62,814 nucleotides of DNA from Myxococcales bacterium (GCA_947491025.1 CANLIC010000028.1:1-62814), one strand, 5' to 3'. Positions 9,208-20,054 are shown, numbered from the stretch's first letter. Notes: a model not told the origin generated them from the letters alone. Made by a program: numbers and translations.

Positions 9208-9247
9208 GAGCAGTCTCCTGCCCCGACGTACGGGGCGATGTCCGGCG

Positions 9248-10039
9248 TTAGCCGCCGGCGCGGGCGCGGCAGATCGCCGCGAAGTCCTCAGCGTCCAAGC
9301 TGGCGCCACCGACCAGGGCGCCATCGATATCCGGCTGATTGAGCAGGCCAGCGGCATTGTCGCCCTTGACGCTGCCACCGTACTGAATGCGCAGCGCATT
9401 GGCGAACGCCTGACCGTGGATGCCAGCGACGTGCTGCCGCACGAACGCGTGGGCCTCTTGCGCCTGCGCAGGCGTCGCCACCTTGCCGGTGCCGATGGCC
9501 CAGACCGGCTCGTAGGCCAGCACCAGTGTGGCGAGCGTGGCCGCCGTCAGCTGCTGCAGCGCGCTGTCGAGCTGGCGGGCCAACACCTCGAAGGTGCGGC
9601 CAGCCTCACGCTCCTGCAGCGTCTCACCGATGCAGAGCACCGGCTTCAGCCCGGCGCTGAGCGCGACGCGCAGCTTCTCGGCGACGACGGCGTCGCTGTC
9701 GCCGAAGACCTGACGCCGCTCCGAGTGGCCGACGAGTACCCACTGCGCGCCGACCGAGGTCAGCATCGACGACGACACCGCGCTGGTGAAGGCGCCCTTG
9801 GGCGCTGGGTGCAGGTCCTGGGCGCCGACCGCGACGCGGCTCTCGCGCAGGCGCTCCGCCACAGGGTGCAGCAGCGGGAAGGGCGGAAACACCACCACCT
9901 CGACGCTGCGCAGCGAGCCGGTGCGATTGCGGACCTCGGATGCCAGCTGGCACGCCGACGCGAGGTCCGTGTGCATCTTCCAGTTGCCGCCGATGATCGG
10001 CGTGCGTGGGTTGGCTGAGCTGCCGGCGGTGCGCGCCAT
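9248..10039 (-). CDS. tpiA: Triosephosphate isomerase
   Basis: Interconverts dihydroxyacetone phosphate and glyceraldehyde 3-phosphate in glycolysis. The 263-residue barrel carries all active-site elements: NWKMH (Asn/Lys), VGHSERR (catalytic His), AYEPVWAIGTGK (catalytic Glu and flexible loop) and the phosphate-binding YGGSVK. The Shine-Dalgarno GGAGG lies inside the last codons of pgk and the ATG is three bases after the pgk stop, so the two are tightly coupled. The N-terminal dozen residues before PIIGGNWKMH are extra but harmless. Confidence 0.98.
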   Translation of the reverse strand: MARTAGSSANPRTPIIGGNWKMHTDLASACQLASEVRNRTGSLRSVEVVVFPPFPLLHPVAERLRESRVAVGAQDLHPAPKGAFTSAVSSSMLTSVGAQWVLVGHSERRQVFGDSDAVVAEKLRVALSAGLKPVLCIGETLQEREAGRTFEVLARQLDSALQQLTAATLATLVLAYEPVWAIGTGKVATPAQAQEAHAFVRQHVAGIHGQAFANALRIQYGGSVKGDNAAGLLNQPDIDGALVGGASLDAEDFAAICRARAGG

Positions 10040-10042
10040 GGT

Positions 10043-11287
<1,245 letters not shown>

Positions 11288-11349
11288 CGCAGGCTCCACC
11301 AGAGTGGCCCCGCGCGCGGTCCGCGCGGGCGCAGGTTGCTTCCTTGGCG

Positions 11350-12384
11350 CTAGGCCGCCGTCTGACGTGCCAGCTTGCACACGAGGTCGTACAGGCGCGA
11401 GGCGTAGCCCCACTCGTTGTCGTACCACGCGACCACGTGCGCCATCCGCTCGCCCGGGATGCTGACCAGGGCGGCGTCGATGATCGAGCCGGTGGGGTCG
11501 CCGATGAGGTCGCCGGACACCACCGGATCGTGCTCGATGCGCATCACGCCGGCCGGCAAGCGCGCGGCCGCGTCGGCCAGGGCCTGCTGCACCGCCTCCA
11601 GGGTCACCGGGCGGTGGGTGCGCACGACCAGATCGACCAGGCTGACGTCCGGGGTCGGCACGCGGAGCGCCGCGCCCGAGAGCTTGCCCTGCAACGCGGG
11701 CACCACGAGGCCGATCGCCTCGGCGGCGCCGGTCGAGGTCGGGACGATGTTCTCCGCGGCGTGACGACCGCGGCGGGCGTCCTTGGCGTGCGGCACGTCG
11801 ACCAGCGACTGGTCGTTGGTGTAGGCGTGAACCGTCGTCATCCAACCGGACTCGATGCCGAAGGCGCGGTCGAGCGTCATGGCGACCGGGGCGAGGCAGG
11901 TGGTGGTGCACGACGCTGCCGAGATGACCTTGTGGTCGGCGGTGATCAGCTCGTCATTGATGCCCGAGACCACCGTGATGTCCGGCGGATCTTTGCTCTC
12001 GCCGGGCGCCGACAGCACCACGCGACCCGCGCCAGCAGCCAGGTGCAGGGCGGCCTGGGCGCGGGTGCGGAAGCGGCCGGTGCACTCCACCAGGATGTCG
12101 ACGCCGAGCTCCCCCCACGGCAGGGCGGTCGGGTCCTTGATGGACAGCGATTGCACTCGGAGGGCGCCGACTTGCAGCGCTCCGTCGACGATGTGCACCG
12201 GGACCTCGAAGCGCCCGTGCACCGAGTCATAGCGCAGCATGTAGGCCAGCGCGTCGAGCGGCACGAGGTCGTTCACGGCCACCCACTCGAAGGGGCAGTC
12301 TGGGTCGCGGGCGGCAATGCGCGCCAACGCGCGGCCGATGCGCCCGAATCCATTGATGGCGATCCGCGGCATCCGGTTCGACAT
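11350..12384 (-). CDS. gap: Glyceraldehyde-3-phosphate dehydrogenase, type I
   Basis: A 344-residue NAD-dependent GAPDH. It has the Rossmann motif INGFGRIGR (10-18) and the catalytic Cys159 in SAASCTTTC. The general-base His follows in TTVHAYTNDQ, and the substrate-binding GRAAA-type region is replaced by the shorter DARRGRHAAENI. The C-terminal WYDNEWGYASRL is standard. The start has GGAGG six bases upstream. It is the first gene of the gap-pgk-tpiA-secG(-dapD) run. The promoter at 12556-12584 leaves a leader of about 165 bases. Confidence 0.97.
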   Translation of the reverse strand: MSNRMPRIAINGFGRIGRALARIAARDPDCPFEWVAVNDLVPLDALAYMLRYDSVHGRFEVPVHIVDGALQVGALRVQSLSIKDPTALPWGELGVDILVECTGRFRTRAQAALHLAAGAGRVVLSAPGESKDPPDITVVSGINDELITADHKVISAASCTTTCLAPVAMTLDRAFGIESGWMTTVHAYTNDQSLVDVPHAKDARRGRHAAENIVPTSTGAAEAIGLVVPALQGKLSGAALRVPTPDVSLVDLVVRTHRPVTLEAVQQALADAAARLPAGVMRIEHDPVVSGDLIGDPTGSIIDAALVSIPGERMAHVVAWYDNEWGYASRLYDLVCKLARQTAA

Positions 12385-12692
12385 GAGTCCTCCAGGGGCT
12401 AGAGATGCGCTGAGACGGCGGGGGCTGCGTCGCGGCCGCTCTCGTTCGCGGATTCTGCCCCGAACCCGTTGGAATTCAATCTGACTCCCGGCTCCCTCGG
12501 GCTCGGACCCGCGCGCACGGCCAGGGCAAGCTGGGGGCAGGCGCGAGGGCGGCGGAATCTAGGGGCAACGCCGCGCCAAGTCAACGCCTTGCTGCGTCCG
12601 CGGGTGCGTCTGCGGGCACGTCAGCAAAGGCCGGGCCCTTGGCGATTGCGGGCGCGGTCGGGACGCCTGCCTGTCGCGGGCGGCCGTTCCGC
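12385..12692. other. Intergenic region holding the gap promoter and leader
   Basis: 308 bases between gap and the next minus-strand gene. It contains the promoter at 12556-12584 and a leader of about 165 bases. I see no open frame with protein character and no clear riboswitch-like fold. Confidence 0.5.
12556..12584 (-). promoter_or_regulatory. Promoter of the gap-pgk-tpiA-secG operon
   Basis: On the minus strand, TTGACT (12584-12579), exactly 17 bases, TAGATT (12561-12556). This is 5/6 at -35 and 4/6 at -10 against the sigma70 consensus. Predicted start near 12549. One of the best promoter matches in the window. Confidence 0.65.
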
Positions 12693-13700
12693 TCAGCGAC
12701 AGAGTGCCTCGAGCAGCGCGGCTTGCTGGGCGGCCATGTGCGCCAGCTGGCGCAGCAGGACCGCGAACACGACCAAAAGCAGCGAGAGGCCCAGGCCGAC
12801 CGCCGCGCCGACGAGCGCCGCGGCGCCCGCCAAAAGCGACGGAGTGGTCGCGAGCAACGTGGCGACAAGCGCCACGACCGCGATGGCCAGGCTGACGCTG
12901 CCGAGTACGCCGGCGCCGACCTCAAGCGCTCGCGCCCAGGCATCGAGCATGTGCAGCTGCCGGCGCTGGTCGGCGATGAGCGCTGCCAGGCGATCCTCGT
13001 CGAGCGGCAGCGTCGAAGGCGTGGCGGCGACGTTGGCAGCAAGCGCTGGGTGCGAGGCTGGGGCCGGTCGCGACAGCGAGCTGGCGGCGGCGGTCATCAG
13101 CGGAGGCGGGGGCTGCGCTGCGGCCAATGCCGGGCGGGCCGCAGCGCCGGCGACAGGCCTCGGGGGCTTGCGCTCGAGCCGTCCGCGCAGGCGCTCCGAG
13201 GGCGGCGCCACCATCGGCTGCGGCTCAGCGCCGTCGCCGCTGTGAAAGGTCTGGATGACATCCGAGCCCTCGCGGCCGGCGCCGACGTCGCGGTGGTCGC
13301 TGTCCGAGCGCGGCCGCACCGGGTCCATGACGCCCGGCCGCACCGTCTTGGGGTTGGCGAGCGCGCCGCCATCGCCCTCGAGGCCGAAGAGCGTCGGGCG
13401 GCGCCCAGCCGGGGCTGGCGATCGGCGGGCAGCGTCCAACTCGCGCGCCCGCGCCGAGCCCGCAGGGCCGAGCAAGGTGCCTGGCTCGCCCATCGCTGGC
13501 ATCGCAAAGCGTGTGTTGGTGGCAGTGCCTTCCAGCGGCTCGTCGTCTTCATCGTAGCTGCCGAGGTCTTCGACTTCGGCGTCGCCGCGCGCTGGGAGTC
13601 CGGGTAGCTCCGGAGGCAGGTCGTAGCTCGCGTAGGCCTCAAGGCCCGCGCCACCGCGCGACGCGGCGCCAGGACCGGTGCCGGGCGGGCGGATGGTCAT
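12693..13700 (-). CDS. Unknown protein with disordered N-terminus and C-terminal membrane hairpin
   Basis: 335 residues, no family recognised. Residues 1 to about 210 are Pro/Ala/Arg/Asp-rich and probably disordered, with PPELPGLPARGD, acidic DLGSYDEDDEPLEG and the RPTLFGLEGD region. A short predicted coiled segment (LDEDRLAALIADQRRQLHMLDAWARAL) leads into two hydrophobic helices near the C-terminus. The chain ends with a helix, LRQLAHMAAQQAALLEAL. This suggests a cytoplasmic tail anchored in the inner membrane. The ATG at 13700 overlaps the stop of the upstream gene (ATGA), so the pair is translationally coupled and probably works together. Confidence 0.75.
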   Translation of the reverse strand: MTIRPPGTGPGAASRGGAGLEAYASYDLPPELPGLPARGDAEVEDLGSYDEDDEPLEGTATNTRFAMPAMGEPGTLLGPAGSARARELDAARRSPAPAGRRPTLFGLEGDGGALANPKTVRPGVMDPVRPRSDSDHRDVGAGREGSDVIQTFHSGDGAEPQPMVAPPSERLRGRLERKPPRPVAGAAARPALAAAQPPPPLMTAAASSLSRPAPASHPALAANVAATPSTLPLDEDRLAALIADQRRQLHMLDAWARALEVGAGVLGSVSLAIAVVALVATLLATTPSLLAGAAALVGAAVGLGLSLLLVVFAVLLRQLAHMAAQQAALLEALCR

Positions 13701-15307
13701 GGTCGTCCCCCGGCCGACGGCGCCGCTGGGCGTGGTGTGGCCGCTGCACCGGCGCCACACCCGGCCTGAACCGTGCGCGTCGCCTGGCCCAGCACTTCCT
13801 TCGCGGCGGCGGGAAGCGCTCCCTTCTGGATGATGAAGCCTAGCGCTTCTGCACGCTTGGACGCGGCGCAGGCGTCGCGGGCGCGCTCGCGATCGACCTC
13901 GTGGCCGTGCGCCAAGATGGGCCCGAGCAGCGCGTTGCCGGGCAGCCGCGAGCGCGCCCAGCTGAAGAGGTCTGCCGGCGCCGCACCATAGGCCAGCTGG
14001 TTGGCATCGACTTTGCCGTCCGCGGACTGCGGAGCGCGCTCGCCACCTTGCACGTCGAGCGCCAGGGCGTAGGCCAGGGCCATCGCCTCCGGCGGGGTCA
14101 GATCGGCGATTTTGAGCGTCGCGCGCGCCTTCTCGTCCTGGTCGATGAGGCCGTGGCGGCGGCCGATCGTCAGCCAGGCGACCTCCAGGTTGCTCTCGTC
14201 GGAGAGGCGGCGCATCAGCAGCGATGCATTGAGGGCGGCGATCGCGAGATCGCCTGTCGCGTCGCGCTTGAAGCTCTCGTGCAGCAGGATCTCGTCGAGG
14301 CGCGATCCGCGCGCCAGGGCCTGCACCGTCGCGTCCTGCAGGTAGCCCTTGAAGAAGGGCGCGCGCAGCGTGAAGGCGACGGTCTCGCGCATCGTGCTGG
14401 CGCCCTTGGTGCCGCTGCGCGCAGCCTGGCCGTTGGGCATAAAGCCTGGCTCGGCCGCAGGCGGCGGCAAGCTGGGCAGACCGCGAAAGGCCTGGCGCTC
14501 GGCCGGTGGGCACGCCGCTCCCTGGGCCGCCATCTGTGCAATCGCCGCCTCGGCGACCGCAGCCCGTACCGACTCGTTGCGGCCATCGCGGGCGCGCTGC
14601 TGCACAGCCGTGAAGGCGGCGCAAGCCGGCTTGCCCTTGCCGCCGGCGACCGTCGCCTGCACCAGCGCCAGCGCGAGCAGCGGGGCCTGCTTGTCCGCGG
14701 CTTTGCTCGCCGCCAGCTCGAGCAGCTCAAGCGCGCCGGCCCCTTCGATGGTGGCGCTACGCACGCGCAGCGCCTTGGCATCCGCGCCAGCGCTCAGGGC
14801 GCGCGCCCAGCCGAGCAGCAGCGCCTCCCGGGCGCTCAAGTCCGCCGAGGGCATCCGCTTGCCGAGCATCGCGCCCGATGGGCCCAGGGCGTGGCGTGCC
14901 CGCAGCGCCCGCACCAGCTGGTCGACCAGCTCCGTGCGCTTGATGCCGGCAACACCCACCGCGTCGACGATGGCCAGCGCCCGATCGAGCGGCATCCGCT
15001 CGTCGAAGGCGCGCTCCCGGGCGAGCAGCCCGAGGGCTCCCTGCTGCTGCACTTCGCGCACCAGGGGGTGATCGCTGTAGGCAGCGGACCAGGCGACGGC
15101 GATGTGGGGCGGCGCCTTGGCTGCCGACGCTGATTCGGCCGGGACGGCCAGCGACAGGCCGACGAAGAGCGGAAGGGCCACTGCCATCGGCGATGCCGAC
15201 GACGCGCAGCGTGGGCCGCCGCGGCGCTGCGGCGCGACAGACGCCTGAAAGTGCAAGTCAGCAAGCGCGGGTCGAGTTGAGCGAGTGCTGCGACGGACTG
15301 CGAACAT
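13697..15307 (-). CDS. Unknown exported or membrane-attached 536-residue protein
   Basis: No family recognised. A hydrophobic segment (MAVALPLFVGLSLAVPAESASA) follows an Arg-rich leader of about 40 residues, so it is probably secreted or anchored. The start at 15307 has GGAGG four bases upstream. An internal ATG at the hydrophobic segment would give a normal signal peptide but lacks a ribosome binding site. The mature part is helical and Ala/Leu/Arg-rich, with pairs of helices like those of TPR/HEAT-type solenoids. It also has a Cys-containing loop (GAACPPAERQAF) and a C-terminal Pro/Ala tail. It is coupled by ATGA overlap to the membrane-hairpin protein downstream and has a candidate promoter at 15329-15357. 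Confidence 0.72.
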   Translation of the reverse strand: MFAVRRSTRSTRPALADLHFQASVAPQRRGGPRCASSASPMAVALPLFVGLSLAVPAESASAAKAPPHIAVAWSAAYSDHPLVREVQQQGALGLLARERAFDERMPLDRALAIVDAVGVAGIKRTELVDQLVRALRARHALGPSGAMLGKRMPSADLSAREALLLGWARALSAGADAKALRVRSATIEGAGALELLELAASKAADKQAPLLALALVQATVAGGKGKPACAAFTAVQQRARDGRNESVRAAVAEAAIAQMAAQGAACPPAERQAFRGLPSLPPPAAEPGFMPNGQAARSGTKGASTMRETVAFTLRAPFFKGYLQDATVQALARGSRLDEILLHESFKRDATGDLAIAALNASLLMRRLSDESNLEVAWLTIGRRHGLIDQDEKARATLKIADLTPPEAMALAYALALDVQGGERAPQSADGKVDANQLAYGAAPADLFSWARSRLPGNALLGPILAHGHEVDRERARDACAASKRAEALGFIIQKGALPAAAKEVLGQATRTVQAGCGAGAAATPRPAAPSAGGRP

Positions 15308-15328
15308 AGAACCTCCACTGGACGCCCA

Positions 15329-15357
15329 AGGGTAAACGGCCACGCTGACTGGCGCAA
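15329..15357 (-). promoter_or_regulatory. Candidate promoter of the 13697-15307 / 12693-13700 operon
   Basis: On the minus strand, TTGCGC (15357-15352), 17 bases, TACCCT (15334-15329). Start would fall near 15322, about 15 bases before the ATG at 15307. Moderate match at both boxes. Confidence 0.38.
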
Positions 15358-15481
15358 CGCACCAGCGGGTGTCAGGCCTCCGCCTCCGCCTGGACAAGCG
15401 CGGACGACTCCAGGATGCTGCCGGCGCCGCTGCCGCCCCAGCCCTCGACGAGCGCAGGCGCCCGGCGGCGGGACCTGGAGG

Positions 15482-16588
15482 ATGCCGATCGCCATCGCAG
15501 CGCCAGCAGCTGGCCAGAGCGCCGTCGCCCCTGGCGCCACCGCGCCCCACGCCGCCGCGACGCGTCATGGTCTCCAGCTTCCCGACGTGCTCGATCGCCG
15601 CTTCGTCGTCGTCTCCGGCAAGGGTGGCGTCGGCAAGTCGACCCTGGCGGCCGCGATCGGTTGGGCCGCCGCCAGCGCCGGTCGCCGCACCTGCATCGTC
15701 CAACTCAACACCCGTGACGCCATGGGGCCGATCTTCCTCGGCCGCGACGCCGTCGGCTACGAGCCGGTTCGGCTCGATCCGCGCTTGCCGCTGTGGTCGG
15801 TCGATCTGCGGCCAGAGCCGGCGCTGCGCGAGTACGGCCTGATGAAGCTGCGTTTCGCGGCCCTTCACAAGATCGTGTTTGAAAACGAAGTGATGCGCCG
15901 GCTCCTACGCATGGTACCAGGCATGACCGAGACGCTTTTGCTGGGCAAGGCGTGGTTCATGGAGGCGGCCGAGCAGGACGCCTCAGGGCGCCGGCGCTGG
16001 GACGTTCTGGTGGTCGATGCGCCGTCGACCGGCCACGGCATCAGCCTGCTGCGCCTGCCCGAGACGCTGCTGAAGGTGATCTCGGTCGGGCCGATGGCCG
16101 ACGACGCCCGCCAGATGCAGGCGCTGCTGGTCGATCCTACGCGCACGGCGCTCCACATCGCGACCCTGCCCGCCGAGCTGCCCGTCAACGAGGCGTTGGA
16201 CCTCGCCCGCGAGGCGATCGGCTCCATCGGCATGCCGAGCGGGTGGATGATCGCCAACCAGGTGTTGCCCGAGCTGGTGGACGCCGACGACTGCGCCGCC
16301 CTACGCATCGCCGCGAATGGCGTCGACGACGCGCTGCTCCGCCACAGCCTCGACAACGCCCAGGCCATGCTCCGTTGGCGGGATCAGCAGCAGGCCCAGC
16401 TCCTCCGCTTGCGCCAGGCGTCGCCGCTGCCGGTGGTCGAGGTCCCGCACCAACTGGGGCCGATCCAGATCGCGGCCGTCCGCTCACTGGCTGAGCAGCT
16501 CTGCGACGCCCCCCAGGCCCAGCTCGCCGGCGCCGCGCAGGCGGCGGGCCGCACTGCCCGGACCGCCCCGGCGGGGAGTCCCGCTTGA
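15482..16588 (+). CDS. ArsA/Get3-type anion-transporting ATPase family protein
   Basis: A 368-residue single-domain ATPase of the ArsA/Get3 group (SIMIBI P-loop class). The deviant Walker A with the signature lysine is SGKGGVGKST (45-54). VVDAPSTGHGISLLRLPETL is the Switch II/DAPSTGH motif of the ArsA family. ANQVLPELVD and a Pro-containing C-terminal PHQLGPIQIAAV follow. Arsenite-binding cysteines of true ArsA pumps are not evident and no arsB or arsR is nearby, so arsenite export is unlikely. A targeting or envelope role is inferred. GGAGG directly abuts the ATG at 15482, an unusual zero spacing, so a different start cannot be excluded. Its TGA overlaps the TTG start of the M16 peptidase gene. 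Confidence 0.88.
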   Translation: MPIAIAAPAAGQSAVAPGATAPHAAATRHGLQLPDVLDRRFVVVSGKGGVGKSTLAAAIGWAAASAGRRTCIVQLNTRDAMGPIFLGRDAVGYEPVRLDPRLPLWSVDLRPEPALREYGLMKLRFAALHKIVFENEVMRRLLRMVPGMTETLLLGKAWFMEAAEQDASGRRRWDVLVVDAPSTGHGISLLRLPETLLKVISVGPMADDARQMQALLVDPTRTALHIATLPAELPVNEALDLAREAIGSIGMPSGWMIANQVLPELVDADDCAALRIAANGVDDALLRHSLDNAQAMLRWRDQQQAQLLRLRQASPLPVVEVPHQLGPIQIAAVRSLAEQLCDAPQAQLAGAAQAAGRTARTAPAGSPA

Positions 16589-18198
16589 GCCTGCCGAGGA
16601 TCGCCGCGGCGCCTTTGCCGCAGATTCTGGCGCTTTGGCTGCTGGTCACTCCAGCGCTCGCCTTGGGCTGGCCGTGGACCCGCGGCGACAAGCCCCAAGG
16701 AGGCCCGATGAAGACGATGCCCGCCACCCACGCCGCGCGGCCCGACCCGCTCAAGGGCCCGCGGCTCGCCGCCGCGCCGGTCGACGAGCCTGGCATGGCG
16801 GCGGCCAAGGCGCTGCTCGCTTCGCTGCAGAGCGGCCAAAGCGCCAGCGATCTGCACGGCTTGACGCTGGTCTCCGTGCGCGTCGCGCTCGGCGGCTCTG
16901 TGCAGCATTGGCGGCTCGGCAATGGCCTTGAGATCGTGCTCGCTCCCGACGCCGCCTCCAACATCATCGCCTACCACACTTGGGTCAAAGTTGGTTCAGC
17001 GCATGAGGAAGAGGGCCGAACCGGCCTCGCGCACTTGCTCGAACACCTGATGTTCAAGGCGAGCAAGAACTTCCGTGCCGGCGCCTTTGACCGCGAGCTC
17101 GAGCGGCTCGGCGCCAGCCCCAACGCGGCGACCTGGCTCGACTGGACCATGTACCACGAGACCGTTCCGGCTGAGGGCCTCGAGCGCGTCGTCGCCCTCG
17201 AGAGCGACCGCCTGACCGGGCTGAAGCTGAGTGAGGCTGCCTTTCGAAGCGAGCTGCAGGTGGTGCGCGCCGAGCGCCGCGAGGTCGTCGACACCGATCC
17301 CGAGGGTCGGCTCGAAGAGGCCTTCGCTGAAGCGGTTTTTGGCACTGGCGTCGGCTACGGGCATGCCACCGTCGGCCGCGCCTCTGACCTCGAGGCGCTG
17401 ACCCTGCAGGACGTGCTTGGCTTCTATCGCCGCTACTACGCCCCCGCGACCACGGTCTTGGTGCTCGCCGGCGCGGTGGACCCCGGCCGCGACCTGCCCC
17501 GGCTTTGCCGTGCCTACGGGCCGCTGCAGGGCGATCCGACCGAAAAGGCAGCCGCCGCCGCTGTCCGCGCCCGTCCTGCGGCGGCACCGCTCGCCAGCGA
17601 CCGCAAGCTTGAGGTGCGCCTCGACGCCGGGGCCGATCGCCTTTTCGTCGGTTGGCGGGCGCTGCCCGGCGATCACATCGACCAGCCGCTGCTGGTGCTG
17701 TGGAGCGAGTGCGTGGGCAACGCCACCGCCGCCCGCCTCGAGCGCGCATTGGTCGATGACGCCCGGCTCGCGGTCGAGGTCGACGTCGCGGTGCCGGCGC
17801 TGGCCCGCGGCGGCGTCCTTGAGCTGCGCGTCGGGTTGCGGCCGGGGGTGCGCGCCGAGGTGGCGCTGCAGCGGCTCGATCGCGAGCTCGAGGCCCTGCG
17901 CGGAAAGCAGCCCCTCACCGACGCCGACATCGACGCCGCTCGCAACCGGCTGCGCGCCAGCCGGCTGCAGGGGTTGGTCACCGCCGACGGCCGGGCGGAG
18001 GCGCTCGGCCACGATGCCGCCGCTTTCGGCGAGCCCACCGTCGGTGAGGCCTGGTGGCGGCGCCTCGAGTCCGCCACGCGTGACGACGTCGAGCGCGTCG
18101 GTCACGGCGTCTTGGCTGGACCGCGTGTGGTCCTCGTCGGCCGGGCGCGCACCGGGCGCGGGCGCGGCCAGGGCGCTGAGCCGAGGGCCGCCCAGTGA
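16585..18198 (+). CDS. M16 family zinc metallopeptidase (active subunit)
   Basis: 537 residues with a hydrophobic N-terminal segment (ILALWLLVTPALALGW), probably a signal peptide, so it should act in the periplasm or envelope. The inverted zinc motif is intact: His150-Leu-Leu-Glu153-His154 in GLAHLLEHLMFKAS. The third ligand is a Glu near 229 in VVRAERREV, at the X74-76 distance expected for M16 enzymes. The second M16 half (GDHIDQPLLVLWSECVG...) follows. The TTG start at 16585 overlaps the previous TGA, with GGGGAG upstream. Paired with the following gene it forms the common active/inactive two-subunit M16B arrangement. Substrate unknown. Confidence 0.93.
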   Translation: MSLPRIAAAPLPQILALWLLVTPALALGWPWTRGDKPQGGPMKTMPATHAARPDPLKGPRLAAAPVDEPGMAAAKALLASLQSGQSASDLHGLTLVSVRVALGGSVQHWRLGNGLEIVLAPDAASNIIAYHTWVKVGSAHEEEGRTGLAHLLEHLMFKASKNFRAGAFDRELERLGASPNAATWLDWTMYHETVPAEGLERVVALESDRLTGLKLSEAAFRSELQVVRAERREVVDTDPEGRLEEAFAEAVFGTGVGYGHATVGRASDLEALTLQDVLGFYRRYYAPATTVLVLAGAVDPGRDLPRLCRAYGPLQGDPTEKAAAAAVRARPAAAPLASDRKLEVRLDAGADRLFVGWRALPGDHIDQPLLVLWSECVGNATAARLERALVDDARLAVEVDVAVPALARGGVLELRVGLRPGVRAEVALQRLDRELEALRGKQPLTDADIDAARNRLRASRLQGLVTADGRAEALGHDAAAFGEPTVGEAWWRRLESATRDDVERVGHGVLAGPRVVLVGRARTGRGRGQGAEPRAAQ

Positions 18199-20054
18199 AT
18201 CGATCGGGGCCGCACCGGGCGGGCCGTGGCGGTGGCACGCGCTCCGGCATGTGGGCGCGGCAGATCGGCGCGCTCGGGCTCGGCGCGGCGCTCGTGCTGG
18301 GGGCGACGCCACGCGAAGGGCGAGCGCAAGGAGCGGCGATGTCACAGCAGGGCTCGGCCCAAATCTTGGTCGAAGAGCGTGCCTTTCCGCCTCTTGTGCA
18401 GCTGTCGATCCAGCTCCCGACCGGCGCGCTGCAGGACCCCGACGACCAGGTCGGCCGCGCCAGCCTGTGTTGGGACGCCGCCGTGCGCGCCGCCGGCGGC
18501 CGCGATCGCCAGGCCTTCGCCAGCGCCATCGACGCCCTCGGCGCCCGCCTCAGCGTCGATGTCGGGCAGACCTCGACCCGGCTCGTCATCTCGGGCCTAG
18601 TCGAGCACGCCGAAGCGATGGCCGCGCTGCTGGCAGACGTCGCATTTCGTCCGGGATTCGCCGCCGCCGACGTCGAAGAGGCCCGCGCCCTGCGCCTGGC
18701 CGCGCTTGAAGACCGCGAAGACGACGACGCCGCGTTGGCTGGTGAGGGCGTGCTCCGCTATGCCCTGCGCGGCAGTCCACTGGGCCGGCCCGTCGATGGC
18801 ACGGCCCGCTCGGTGGCCGGGCTGAACGTCGCGGCCTGCAAAGCAGCCCATCGTAAGGCGATCTCTGACCTCGGCGCCTGGATCGGGGTCGCCGGCGCGC
18901 TGCCGACCAGCGCGGCGCAAGCGCTCAGTCACAAGCACTTCGGGCCCCTGCTGCAGCGTCCGCCGCAGCGCGCCAAGGTGCCGACAGCGCCAGCCGGCGA
19001 TGGCCGCCGCTTGCTCCTCATCGACCACCCCGGCCAGCCCTCGGCGCAGGTGGCCCTCGCCCTACGCGCGCCCGGCGCCCGCGATCCGCTCGGCACGGCG
19101 CTGGTCGTGGCCGACTCCATCGTCGGTGGCGCTTTCACCTCGCGCCTCTCCCAGCAGGTCCGCGAGCTGCGCGGCTGGACATACTCGATCCAGTCGCAGT
19201 GGGTCGCCGGACCCGAAGAGGGCCTCTGGCTGTTGAACTGGGCGCCGCGCAACGCCGTGACCGCCCGCAGCATCGACCTCGTGTTGCGCCACCTCGAGCT
19301 CGCCGCCGCCGACGGCGCCACCGCCGCCGAGGTCGCCTTTTCCCGCGATCACTTACGCGGCAGCCAGCGTCTGGCGCTGGAGACCGCCCACGCCCGGCTC
19401 GGCGCGCGCCTCGGGGCGCTGCTGCTCGGGCTGCCGGTGGACTGGGTGCAGGGATTCGAGGCACGGCTCGACCATGTCGACAAGCGCGCCGTGGCTGCCG
19501 CGATGGCGCAGGCCTTTGCCGCTCGCGACGTCGCCGTCGTTGTGGTCGGTGACGCCGCCAAGCTGCGACCGACGCTGGACAAGCTCGCATCCGGCTTCGA
19601 AATCGAGGTGTTGCGAGAGGGCCAAGACCCCGAGGCCACGACGCTGCCCGGTCGCAAGTCGGGGCGCACGCTCGCCAGGCCGCAGGCGACCACCGCGCCG
19701 GCGGACGACACCGACGACCACGGTCCAGAGTTCGACGAGGGCGGCGAGCAGGTCGACCCGCCGACGCAGGAGACGCCGACCGCCGATGACGAGCCCATGG
19801 ACGGCGACGACAGCGGAGGGAAGGACGACGGCGACGGTACAGACGGCGGCACCGACGACGAAGACGAGAGCGACACACCGCCCGACCCGCAAGATGACGA
19901 TTCGCCTCCTGGCGACAAGGCGCCCGCATCCGGCAAGGCCAAGGCCGCACCGCCTGCGCCTGCCGCCGGCAAGGTGCCTGCGAAGACTCCAGCGCCCGCC
20001 CGCGACCAGGACAAGGCCGCGCCGCCGCCGCCGCCGCCGGGCAAGCGCCGATGA
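18195..20054 (+). CDS. M16 family peptidase-like protein (non-catalytic partner) with acidic tail
   Basis: 619 residues, coupled to the active M16 gene by a GTGA overlap. It has an N-terminal hydrophobic segment (IGALGLGAALVLGA), probably a signal peptide. The M16 fold is visible, but the HxxEH zinc motif is absent in the first domain. The second-domain Arg/Tyr motif used for substrate binding is present (RELRGWTYSI). This is the classical partner subunit. From about residue 490 the chain turns into a low-complexity tail: a run rich in Asp/Glu/Gly, then Pro/Ala/Lys repeats, ending GKRR. The tail is predicted to be disordered and is not usual for the family. A later ATG near 18250 would shorten the N-terminus. 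Confidence 0.9.
   Translation: MNRSGPHRAGRGGGTRSGMWARQIGALGLGAALVLGATPREGRAQGAAMSQQGSAQILVEERAFPPLVQLSIQLPTGALQDPDDQVGRASLCWDAAVRAAGGRDRQAFASAIDALGARLSVDVGQTSTRLVISGLVEHAEAMAALLADVAFRPGFAAADVEEARALRLAALEDREDDDAALAGEGVLRYALRGSPLGRPVDGTARSVAGLNVAACKAAHRKAISDLGAWIGVAGALPTSAAQALSHKHFGPLLQRPPQRAKVPTAPAGDGRRLLLIDHPGQPSAQVALALRAPGARDPLGTALVVADSIVGGAFTSRLSQQVRELRGWTYSIQSQWVAGPEEGLWLLNWAPRNAVTARSIDLVLRHLELAAADGATAAEVAFSRDHLRGSQRLALETAHARLGARLGALLLGLPVDWVQGFEARLDHVDKRAVAAAMAQAFAARDVAVVVVGDAAKLRPTLDKLASGFEIEVLREGQDPEATTLPGRKSGRTLARPQATTAPADDTDDHGPEFDEGGEQVDPPTQETPTADDEPMDGDDSGGKDDGDGTDGGTDDEDESDTPPDPQDDDSPPGDKAPASGKAKAAPPAPAAGKVPAKTPAPARDQDKAAPPPPPPGKRR

Noticed and set aside
12693..14624. A single 643-residue protein from an upstream ATG at 14624
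   Set aside because: The first 308 codons are a shifted frame inside the exported protein gene. The real start at 13700 overlaps that gene's stop as ATGA.
15482..16588. Arsenite efflux ATPase (ArsA proper)
   Set aside because: The family ATPase motifs are present, but arsenic-binding cysteines and any arsB, arsC or arsR neighbours are not.
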